Below are positions 1-5,232 of a DNA stretch of 5,232 nt, one piece after another. Both the position numbers and the translations under genes were made by a program. Source of the DNA: JBOFCO01 sp051646105 (lineage in GTDB: Bacteria > Pseudomonadota > Alphaproteobacteria > Rhodobacterales > Rhodobacteraceae); the NCBI GenBank assembly GCA_051646105.1, contig JBOFCO010000026.1, positions 1 through 5,232 of the forward strand. The letters run 5' to 3'. The number at the start of each line of letters is the position of its first letter. Position 1 is the stretch's first letter. The notes beneath the pieces are model-generated. The model did no database searches, had not been told where the DNA came from, and saw only the letters and a program-made list of their open reading frames with translations.

Positions 1-1456
1 TGTTCACCGTTTCCTGGTATTCGGCTTCGGGGTCGCTGTCATAGACGACACCACCACCAGCCTGAATGTACAAGGCGTTGTCTTTCAGCACGGCGGTTCG
101 TAGCGCAATGCAGAAATCCATCTCGCCATTGGCCGCAAAATAGCCAACGCCACCGCCATAGACGCCGCGTTTTTCGGGTTCCAGTTCGTCGATGATTTCC
201 ATGGCCCGCACCTTGGGCGCACCTGACACCGTTCCGGCAGGCATACCGGCCAGCAGGGCCGACAGCGCATCCTGATCCTCTGCGATCTGCCCGACCACGT
301 TCGACACGATGTGCATGACATGGCTGTAACGCTCGACGATGAATTTCTCTGTCGGGTGAACGCTGCCGATTTTTGCCACGCGCCCCACGTCGTTCCGGCC
401 AAGGTCCAGCAGCATCAGATGTTCGGCCAGTTCCTTTTTGTCGGCCAGAAGGTCGGCTTCCAGTGCGCGGTCCTCGTCTGGCGTGGCGCCGCGCGGGCGC
501 GTTCCGGCGATGGGGCGCACGGTCACCTCGCCATCGCGCAGGCGGACGAGGATCTCAGGGCTGGCCCCGATCACCTGAAAGCCGCCGAAGTTGAAGAAGA
601 ACATGAAGGGCGACGGGTTGGTGCGGCGCAACGAGCGATACAGCGCAAAGGGCGGGCGGCGAAACGCCCGCGTCCAGCGCTGGCTTGGCACGACCTGAAA
701 GATATCGCCGGCACGGATGTAGTCCTTGGCCTTTTCCACGGCGGCCTTGTAGGCGGGCTTGGTGAAATTCGAAATCGCGGCGGCCTGATCGGCATCCTCT
801 GCCGCTTCGGCCAGATCGCGGCTTTCGCCCGCCGGGCTGCGATCCAGATCGCGCACCGCATCCATCACCCGTTCTGCCGCCTGCGCATAGGCCGCGCGGG
901 CCGACAGGCCGGAAGCGACCCAGGCGGGGGAAACGACCGTTACCTCTCCCTTCACGCCATCCAGCACCGCCACCACGGAAGGCCGCAGCATGACCGCATC
1001 GGGCAGGCCAAGCGGATCGGGGTTTACATCGGGCAGATGCTCCACCAGCCGGATCATGTCATAGCCGAGATAGCCGAACAGCCCGGCCGCGATGGGCGGC
1101 AGGTCAGCGGGCAGATCGATCCGGCTTTCCGCGATCAGCGCACGCAGCGATGCCAGAGGATCGATGCTTTCCGGTTGGAAAACGTTGGGATCGAACCGGG
1201 CCTGACGGTTGATCCGGGCCGTGGTGCCGTGACATTGCCAGATCAGGTCAGGTTTCAGCCCGACAACGGAATAGCGGCCACGAACCTCTCCGCCCGTTAC
1301 GGATTCCAGCATGAAGCTGTCGGTTCGTGCCCCGGCAAGTTTCAGCATCAGCGAAACAGGCGTATCCAGGTCGGCTGCAAGCCGTGCATGGACAACCTGA
1401 TTTTTTCCAGCGTTCCAGCCCGCCTCGAAGGCGTCGAAAGACGGAAGAAGGGCCAT
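1..1456 (-). CDS. trpE: Anthranilate synthase component I (TrpE), C-terminus cut by the window edge
   Basis: TrpE converts chorismate to anthranilate in the cytoplasm, the first committed step of tryptophan synthesis. It uses ammonia supplied by the glutamine amidotransferase partner TrpG. I translated 485 uninterrupted codons from the ATG at 1456. The N-terminal domain has FMLESV (48-53) followed by GRYSVVG (60-66), the region that forms the tryptophan feedback site in known TrpE proteins. The chorismate-binding domain shows PIAGTRPRG (315-323), DLGRNDVGRV (351-360), HVMHIVSNVVG (379-389), GTVSGAPKVRAMEIIDELE (408-426), GVYGGGVGYF (431-440), CIALRT (449-454) and QAGGGVVYDSDPEAEYQET (465-483). 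All are TrpE hallmarks. Family length is about 500 residues, so only a short tail should be missing, unless the gene is a TrpE-TrpG fusion, which cannot be seen here. The start is supported by an AGGGGA ribosome site five bases upstream. The gene probably shares an mRNA with the folding factor upstream. Confidence 0.96.
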   Translation of the reverse strand, partial: MALLPSFDAFEAGWNAGKNQVVHARLAADLDTPVSLMLKLAGARTDSFMLESVTGGEVRGRYSVVGLKPDLIWQCHGTTARINRQARFDPNVFQPESIDPLASLRALIAESRIDLPADLPPIAAGLFGYLGYDMIRLVEHLPDVNPDPLGLPDAVMLRPSVVAVLDGVKGEVTVVSPAWVASGLSARAAYAQAAERVMDAVRDLDRSPAGESRDLAEAAEDADQAAAISNFTKPAYKAAVEKAKDYIRAGDIFQVVPSQRWTRAFRRPPFALYRSLRRTNPSPFMFFFNFGGFQVIGASPEILVRLRDGEVTVRPIAGTRPRGATPDEDRALEADLLADKKELAEHLMLLDLGRNDVGRVAKIGSVHPTEKFIVERYSHVMHIVSNVVGQIAEDQDALSALLAGMPAGTVSGAPKVRAMEIIDELEPEKRGVYGGGVGYFAANGEMDFCIALRTAVLKDNALYIQAGGGVVYDSDPEAEYQETVN

Positions 1457-1468
1457 GGTCTTCCCCTA
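1457..1468 (-). promoter_or_regulatory. trpE ribosome binding site overlapping the upstream stop codon
   Basis: On the minus strand the sequence TAGGGGAAGACC precedes the trpE ATG. The AGGGGA Shine-Dalgarno core takes its first two bases from the TAG stop of the upstream gene and sits five bases before the start. This fixes the trpE start and suggests that ribosomes finishing the upstream gene can reinitiate on trpE. The coupling itself is inferred. Confidence 0.75.
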
Positions 1469-3319
1469 GCGGAACTGTGCGTGGACGGCATTTACTGCCG
1501 CTTCGTCGATGTGAATGCCTGCCTCGGCCTCGATCGCGCTGGTGAACAGGTTCAGCGTGTCATTGGCGATGGACTGGCGCAGTTGCTCGGACAGGCGCTC
1601 GCGGATCGCCGCAGTATCGGCATCGGCAGCGTCGGCGGCGGTGATGTCGCGCAGGATCACCAGCCAGACGCCCGCCGGGGTCTGCACCACGCGGTGCTTG
1701 CCCGTTGCCTCCACCTCGAAAGCAGTTGCGATCACCTCGGGCGGTACGCCCTCGACAAAACCACGACGGTCAAGCGGCCCGGCAGCGGTCAGCGTGACGC
1801 CCTCGATCACAGGCGCATCGGCGACCGACAGCGCGGTGCCGATTTCCTCGCCCCGTGCGATCAGGGCCTTTTCGGTTGCGGCCTTGCGCCAGTTGACGAC
1901 AACGGCATCGCGGACATCGTTCAGCGGACGCAGGGCAGGGGCCTGCAATTCATCCAGTCGCAGCGCGAAAATTCCGCCGTCCTCCAGCTCGACCAGTTCC
2001 GGGAAATCCTCGGCGGTCACCTTGGCGGCCGCGGCACGGAAGCTGTCGTAGGCCGCGATGCCGTCGCTGACGCCTTCGGAATAGGCGATGCTGCCCAGTT
2101 CCATGTCAGTTTCCTTATCCAGGTCCTCCAGCGTGGCGCCACCCGCAAGCCGATCCTCAAGATCCGACAGGTTGTCCAGAACCATGCGCCGCGCCGCATC
2201 CATAGCGATATCGCCCGAAAGATCCTCGCGGGCTTCCTCGAACGTCGTTTCCTGTGCTTCCAGAATGCCATTCATCCGGAACAAGGCCGGGCCAAGGTCG
2301 CTGTCCAGCGGGCCAGCAACACCCGGCTCTGTCAGGGCAAAGACGGCATCGCCCGCCGCGCCAAGTTCGGTCACGCTCACTTCGCCCAGATCGATGTCGC
2401 CAAGCGTCAGCCCACGCTCGGCAACCAGCGCCTCGAAATCCGTCTCGCCGGCATCAAGACGGGCTTTGGCGGCATCCGCTTCATCGCGCGTGCCAAAGAC
2501 CAGACGCTCGACAAGCCGCCGTTCCGGCTGGTTGAATTCGGCGCTGCGTGCATCATAGGCGGCGCGAAGCGCATCCTCATCCACTGTGACCTTGTCCAGC
2601 AGCATGTCCGGCGTCAGCCGGACAAAGCTGATCTTGCGGGTTTCCGGTGTGGTATAGGTGGCGGGGTTGGCGTCATACTCGGCCTGAACCTCGGCCTCGG
2701 TCGGGTCGGGGACAGGTGCCGACAGCAACGTTTCGGAAAGCGGCGCATAGTCAAAGCTGCGGTTTTCACGTTCATAGGAAATGACCGTATCCAGCATCGC
2801 GGCGGGTGCGGCGGTCGCCCCCATCACACCCGTCTGCAACAGCCCGCGCGCGGCATCGTCGCGGATACGGGATTCGAACTGCTGTTCCGTCAGGCCGTTC
2901 TGGCGCAACGTGTCGGCATAGGCGGCGCGGTCGAACTGGCCGTCAATCCCCTTGAAGGCGGGATCGGCAAGCACGCGCGCCTGGACCGCCTGATCACCCA
3001 CCGACAGATGCAGGCGGTCGGTTTCATTGCTAAGCGCGGTGGCAGAGATCACCTGGGCGCGAATGGCCTGCGCGATGCCAAGCTGTTCTGCCTGTGCAAA
3101 GCTGATCGGCGTGTTGAACTGTGCCGAAAGCGCACGGATTTCCCGATTCATCGCGGCTGCATAATCCGTCACCGGGATTTCCCGATCACCCACGCTGCCG
3201 ATTGACCGGATGCTGGACGAAAAGCTGGTGACGCCAAAACCGCCCAGACCCAGCACCAGAAAGCCGAGAAGCAGCCAGTAGATCAGGCTGGTTCCCTTGC
3301 CCTTGCGTTGTTCCGACAT
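1466..3319 (-). CDS. PpiD/SurA-like membrane-anchored periplasmic folding factor (peptidylprolyl isomerase family)
   Basis: The predicted protein has 617 residues, the usual size of PpiD-type proteins. A short basic N-terminus (MSEQRKGKG) is followed by one hydrophobic segment at about 11-33, giving an inner-membrane anchor with the rest in the periplasm. Residues about 45-165 look like the SurA/PpiD N-terminal chaperone domain, including the typical stretch DPAFKGIDGQFDRAAY (119-134) and GLTEQQFESRIRDD (142-155). Residues about 223-352 look like a parvulin (rotamase) domain, with GPLDSDLGPALFRMNGI (336-352) matching its last strand. Both histidines normal in active parvulins appear to be replaced, so it may be a chaperone without isomerase activity, as reported for E. 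coli PpiD. The PpiD family assists outer-membrane and secreted protein folding near the Sec translocon. A GTG at 3355 would add 12 residues, but the ATG at 3319 has a good ribosome site. The gene lies nine bases before trpE, so they are likely cotranscribed. The symbol is left empty because orthology to E. coli ppiD is not proven. Confidence 0.88.
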   Translation of the reverse strand: MSEQRKGKGTSLIYWLLLGFLVLGLGGFGVTSFSSSIRSIGSVGDREIPVTDYAAAMNREIRALSAQFNTPISFAQAEQLGIAQAIRAQVISATALSNETDRLHLSVGDQAVQARVLADPAFKGIDGQFDRAAYADTLRQNGLTEQQFESRIRDDAARGLLQTGVMGATAAPAAMLDTVISYERENRSFDYAPLSETLLSAPVPDPTEAEVQAEYDANPATYTTPETRKISFVRLTPDMLLDKVTVDEDALRAAYDARSAEFNQPERRLVERLVFGTRDEADAAKARLDAGETDFEALVAERGLTLGDIDLGEVSVTELGAAGDAVFALTEPGVAGPLDSDLGPALFRMNGILEAQETTFEEAREDLSGDIAMDAARRMVLDNLSDLEDRLAGGATLEDLDKETDMELGSIAYSEGVSDGIAAYDSFRAAAAKVTAEDFPELVELEDGGIFALRLDELQAPALRPLNDVRDAVVVNWRKAATEKALIARGEEIGTALSVADAPVIEGVTLTAAGPLDRRGFVEGVPPEVIATAFEVEATGKHRVVQTPAGVWLVILRDITAADAADADTAAIRERLSEQLRQSIANDTLNLFTSAIEAEAGIHIDEAAVNAVHAQFR

Positions 3320-3330
3320 GGCTTCACCCC
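3320..3330 (-). promoter_or_regulatory. Ribosome binding site selecting the ATG at 3319
   Basis: The minus strand reads GGGGTGAAGCC immediately before the ATG at 3319. GGTGA pairs with the 3' end of 16S rRNA, with four bases to the start. The alternative GTG at 3355 has no comparable purine-rich site before it. The shorter protein also begins directly with a basic stretch and membrane anchor, as expected. This decides the start of the folding factor. Confidence 0.65.
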
Positions 3331-3365
3331 GTTTGCAGTCAGTGTCTTTTGGCACGGTCTCATGC

Positions 3366-3397
3366 GCTGCGCGCCGCAGCCCCGCATGTGTATGCGG
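3366..3397 (-). terminator. Two adjacent perfect hairpins after the aminotransferase gene (possible terminator or processing site)
   Basis: In the 99-base gap between the aminotransferase stop and the folding-factor start are two perfect inverted repeats, one base apart. Read on the plus strand, they are CCGCAT-GTGT-ATGCGG at 3382-3397 and GCTGCG-CGC-CGCAGC at 3366-3380. In the aminotransferase mRNA the first begins 22 bases past the stop codon. Neither is followed by a U-run, so a standard intrinsic terminator is not shown. They could instead be a weak terminator, an mRNA processing or stabilising structure, or an operator for the genes downstream. The hexamer CATGTG also occurs twice here (3385-3390 and 3399-3404). 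The rest of the gap shows nothing recognisable. Confidence 0.3.
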
Positions 3398-3418
3398 TCA
3401 TGTGCAAGGGGGCAAGCG

Positions 3419-4597
3419 TCAGAACATCACGGACTGAAGCCTTGCGATCAACCGGTCGATGTCGGCGGAATCAATATTGGCGAATGCGATGCGCAGTTGC
3501 CGCTTGCCGGCGTCATCGCCCGCCGGGGTAAACATGGTGCCGGGCAGAAGCAGGATATGCGCCCGCTCCACCAGCTCCTTTGCAAAACGGTCTGAGGGCA
3601 TCGCAAAGGGATGCTCTGCATAGGCAAAATAAGCGCCACAGCCCAGCAGGCGCCACCCCGGCAACCGCGCGAAACCTGCCGTCATCGCCGCACGGCGTGC
3701 AAGGATTTCGGCACGCTCCCCGGCCAGCCAGTCCGACAGGTTCCGCATCCCCCACAGTGCACCGATCTGGCCAAGCTGGCTGGGACATATCGCCACCGTA
3801 TCAAGGAACTTTTCCACCTCTGCCAGTCGGTTCCGCCCGGCAATCACCGCGCCGACACGATGCCCGGTCAGGCGGAAGGCTTTCGAAAAGCTGTAAAGCT
3901 GGACCAGCACATCCGGCCAGTCCGGATCGGTGAACAGGTCATGCGGACGGCTGTCGCGGCTGTCGAAATCGCGATAGGTTTCGTCGACGACCAGCGCCAG
4001 CCCGCGCGCCCGGCACAGGTCGCGAAAGGCAGCCAACGTGGTGCCCGGATATTCCACCCCGCCCGGATTGTTGGGGCTGACCAGAACCACGGCGCGGGTG
4101 CGGGGCGTGATCAGCGCTGCGGCGTGATCGGGATCGGGGATCAGGCTGTCACTGGTGGGCAGGGGAACGCAGGTGACGCCAGCCATGTCCAGCCACATCT
4201 TGTGATTGAAATACCAGGGCGTCGGCAGGATCACCTCATCCCCCGGACCGGCCAGCGTGGCGATGGTGGCGGCAAAAGCCTGGTTGCAGCCCTGGGTGAT
4301 CGCCACCTGATCGGCTGCGATGGCACCGCCATAGGCCGCCGACCATTGCGCGGCCACCTCGGCCCGCAGTTCGGGCATCCCAAGGACCGGGCCGTAAAGA
4401 TGCGCCTGCGGCTGGTTCAGTGCGGCTTCGGCCAGTGCCTGCCGCAGCGGCAGGGGCGGCGGGGCGACGGGTGCGGCCTGGCTGACATTGATCAGCGGAT
4501 TGTCGGGCGGAAAGTTTCGCCCCTCGACCCAGCGGCGGGCCTCCATCACCGGGGGGGTGAATGTTGCGGCCATGGCGGGATTCAGGGGCAGGGGCAT
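3419..4597 (-). CDS. Class I/II PLP-dependent aminotransferase, substrate unknown
   Basis: This is a complete 392-residue protein, the normal size for fold-type I aminotransferases, which move amino groups from amino acids to 2-oxo acids in the cytoplasm using pyridoxal phosphate. Family landmarks occur in order. They are LYGPVLGMPELR (67-78), ITQGCNQAF (100-108) for the cofactor phosphate site, PTPWY (125-129), SPNNPGG (174-180), DETY (205-208, with Asp205 facing the pyridine nitrogen), SFSK (236-239, Lys239 being the Schiff-base lysine) with Arg247, and LRIAF (368-372) with Arg369 as the likely substrate carboxylate arginine. The usual NPTG is NPGG here. The substrate cannot be named from sequence. 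It resembles generic 'aminotransferase' entries of Rhodobacterales rather than a clear AspC, HisC or Dat. The ATG at 4597 has a modest GAGG upstream. Met9 is a less likely start because no ribosome site precedes it. The gene is divergent from argS and lies 99 bases before the folding factor. Confidence 0.9.
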   Translation of the reverse strand: MPLPLNPAMAATFTPPVMEARRWVEGRNFPPDNPLINVSQAAPVAPPPLPLRQALAEAALNQPQAHLYGPVLGMPELRAEVAAQWSAAYGGAIAADQVAITQGCNQAFAATIATLAGPGDEVILPTPWYFNHKMWLDMAGVTCVPLPTSDSLIPDPDHAAALITPRTRAVVLVSPNNPGGVEYPGTTLAAFRDLCRARGLALVVDETYRDFDSRDSRPHDLFTDPDWPDVLVQLYSFSKAFRLTGHRVGAVIAGRNRLAEVEKFLDTVAICPSQLGQIGALWGMRNLSDWLAGERAEILARRAAMTAGFARLPGWRLLGCGAYFAYAEHPFAMPSDRFAKELVERAHILLLPGTMFTPAGDDAGKRQLRIAFANIDSADIDRLIARLQSVMF

Positions 4598-4613
4598 CGC
4601 GGCCTCGTCAGAA

Positions 4614-4638
4614 AGGAATGGCCAAGGGGATCATTCCT
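4614..4638. promoter_or_regulatory. 25-bp inverted repeat upstream of the aminotransferase gene (candidate operator)
   Basis: AGGAATG at 4614-4620 and CATTCCT at 4632-4638 are perfect 7-base inverted arms separated by 11 bases. The dyad lies 17-41 bases upstream of the aminotransferase ATG, in the divergent region shared with argS. It could bind a dimeric regulator or form a stem in the aminotransferase leader mRNA. No clear -35/-10 pair was found for the aminotransferase. A chance repeat of this size is possible. Confidence 0.3.
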
Positions 4639-4675
4639 CGGCGGAGGTTGCAAGGGGTCGGCGCAGCAGCCCGTG

Positions 4676-4704
4676 TTGACGGCGCGCGATGGCTCTGGCA
4701 TCCC
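4676..4704 (+). promoter_or_regulatory. Candidate sigma-70-type promoter of argS
   Basis: TTGACG at 4676-4681 matches five of six bases of the -35 consensus. A 17-base spacer then puts a poor -10 candidate, CATCCC, at 4699-4704. Transcription would start near 4711, just before the argS ribosome site, giving a leader of only about 15 bases. The -35 match is good but the -10 match is weak, so this is tentative. Alphaproteobacterial promoters often have a conserved TTG and a loose -10. Confidence 0.35.
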
Positions 4705-4713
4705 CGGTGGATC

Positions 4714-4720
4714 AAGGGGA
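4714..4720 (+). promoter_or_regulatory. argS ribosome binding site
   Basis: AAGGGGA lies five bases before the ATG at 4726, a good Shine-Dalgarno match at good spacing. Together with the N-terminal homology of the product it fixes the argS start. Confidence 0.75.
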
Positions 4721-4725
4721 CCGAC

Positions 4726-5232
4726 ATGAACCTGTTCAACGATATCCGCGCGCTTGTCATCGACAGTCTGGGGGCCATGGTCACGGCGGGAAGCCTGCCC
4801 GCCGGGCTGGACACCACAGCCGTCGCAGTGGAGCCGCCGCGCGACCCCGCGCATGGCGACATGGCCACCAATGCCGCGATGGTGCTGGCCAAGCCCGCAG
4901 GAATGCAGCCCCGCGCGATTGCAGAGGAACTGGCAGAAAGGCTGGCCACCGACAGCCGCATCGCCCGCGCGGAAGTGGCAGGCCCGGGTTTTCTGAACCT
5001 GCGGCTGGCGCCCGCTGTCTGGCAGGGGGTGGTCGGCACCGTGCTGGCGGCAGGAAACTGCTATGGCCGGTCCGATCTGGGGCAGGGGGCAAGCGTCAAC
5101 GTCGAATTCGTTTCGGCCAACCCGACCGGCCCCATGCATGTGGGCCATGTGCGCGGCGCGGTCTTTGGCGATGCTCTGGCCAATCTGCTGGCTTTTTCCG
5201 GTCATGCGGTGACGCGGGAATATTACATCAAC
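4726..5232 (+). CDS. argS: Arginyl-tRNA synthetase, N-terminal 169 residues (runs off the right edge)
   Basis: ArgS is the cytoplasmic class I synthetase that charges tRNA(Arg) with arginine using ATP. The reading frame is open to the window end. Residues 1 to about 95 form the arginyl-specific N-terminal domain that contacts the tRNA D-loop, with the typical EPPRDPAHGDMATNAAM (36-52) and GPGFLNLRL (86-94). The catalytic domain starts near 125 with VEFVSANPTGPMHVGHVRGA (126-145). HVGH (138-141) is the class I HIGH signature for ATP binding, and the preceding SANPTGP block is a hallmark of bacterial ArgS. The window stops at REYYIN, just before the usual D of the conserved YYIND stretch. Full-length family members are near 560-590 residues, so about 70% of the gene lies outside, including any KMSKS-like loop. 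It is divergent from the aminotransferase and no functional link between them is evident. Confidence 0.96.
   Translation, partial: MNLFNDIRALVIDSLGAMVTAGSLPAGLDTTAVAVEPPRDPAHGDMATNAAMVLAKPAGMQPRAIAEELAERLATDSRIARAEVAGPGFLNLRLAPAVWQGVVGTVLAAGNCYGRSDLGQGASVNVEFVSANPTGPMHVGHVRGAVFGDALANLLAFSGHAVTREYYIN

Noticed and set aside
311..3205. 964-codon open frame on the plus strand opposite trpE and the folding-factor gene
   Set aside because: Its codons are in exact register with those of both sense genes, which share a frame (their gap is nine bases). A stop in this antisense frame needs a sense TTA, CTA or TCA codon. These are rare in this GC-rich genome and absent from about 227 to 3205 (the upstream antisense stop at 224-226 faces a TCA codon). 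The product is rich in R, H, G and Q, has no recognisable domain, and the sense proteins are clear family members.
3317..3355. Longer folding-factor start at the GTG at 3355 (629 residues)
   Set aside because: There is no good ribosome site before the GTG. The ATG at 3319 has GGTGA at proper spacing, and the protein then starts with the expected basic residues and membrane anchor.
3387..3415. Possible promoter for the folding-factor/trpE unit on the minus strand (TTGCCC, 17 bases, TACACA)
   Set aside because: It matches only four of six and three of six consensus bases, and the -10 lies inside a hairpin. A random GC-rich stretch would often give this much. It is not strong enough to annotate.
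3611..4729. 372-codon open frame on the plus strand opposite the aminotransferase gene
   Set aside because: It shows the same in-register antisense effect as the longer frame, and the composition is arginine/glycine-rich without a domain. The minus-strand aminotransferase has all expected motifs.
4673..4729. GTG-started 18-codon reading frame whose TGA overlaps the argS ATG (ATGA), resembling a coupled leader peptide
   Set aside because: The nearest ribosome-site-like sequence (CAAGGGG ending at 4657) is about 15 bases from the GTG, which is too far. The frame also overlaps the likely argS -35 element, so the transcript would probably start inside it. It contains no run of arginine codons that would suggest attenuation.
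4582..5205. 207-codon open frame on the minus strand opposite argS
   Set aside because: It overlaps the clear argS coding region and its control region, has a proline/cysteine/histidine-rich low-similarity sequence, and shows no domain or ribosome site.

Overview
The window is a piece of ordinary bacterial chromosome. It is GC-rich, third codon positions are strongly G/C, and the protein sequences resemble those of Alphaproteobacteria, most likely order Rhodobacterales (Rhodobacter/Paracoccus-like). The genus cannot be fixed from sequence reading alone. No mobile element, CRISPR array, tRNA or rRNA gene is visible. About 95% of the window is covered by four genes.

Layout: bases 1-1456 (minus strand) hold trpE, anthranilate synthase component I, cut off by the left edge a short distance before its C-terminus. 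Nine bases upstream of its start ends a membrane-anchored PpiD/SurA-like periplasmic folding factor (1466-3319, minus). A 99-base gap containing two back-to-back perfect hairpins separates this from a class I/II PLP-dependent aminotransferase (3419-4597, minus). A 128-base divergent intergenic region follows, holding a 25-bp inverted repeat on the aminotransferase side and a likely argS promoter. argS, arginyl-tRNA synthetase, then runs rightwards from 4726 off the right edge, so only its first 169 codons are present.

How the genes relate: the folding factor and trpE look like one transcription unit, because the trpE ribosome binding site overlaps the stop codon of the upstream gene. This leaves no room for a trp leader peptide or attenuator directly before trpE. 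The aminotransferase may be transcribed separately. argS is divergent and is a housekeeping gene. The very long open frames on the plus strand opposite trpE, the folding factor and the aminotransferase are explained by codon register and codon bias and are not annotated as genes.

I found no convincing new biological system. The points most worth checking are the loss of both canonical parvulin histidines in the folding factor, the folding-factor/trpE coupling, and the small dyads in the two intergenic regions.
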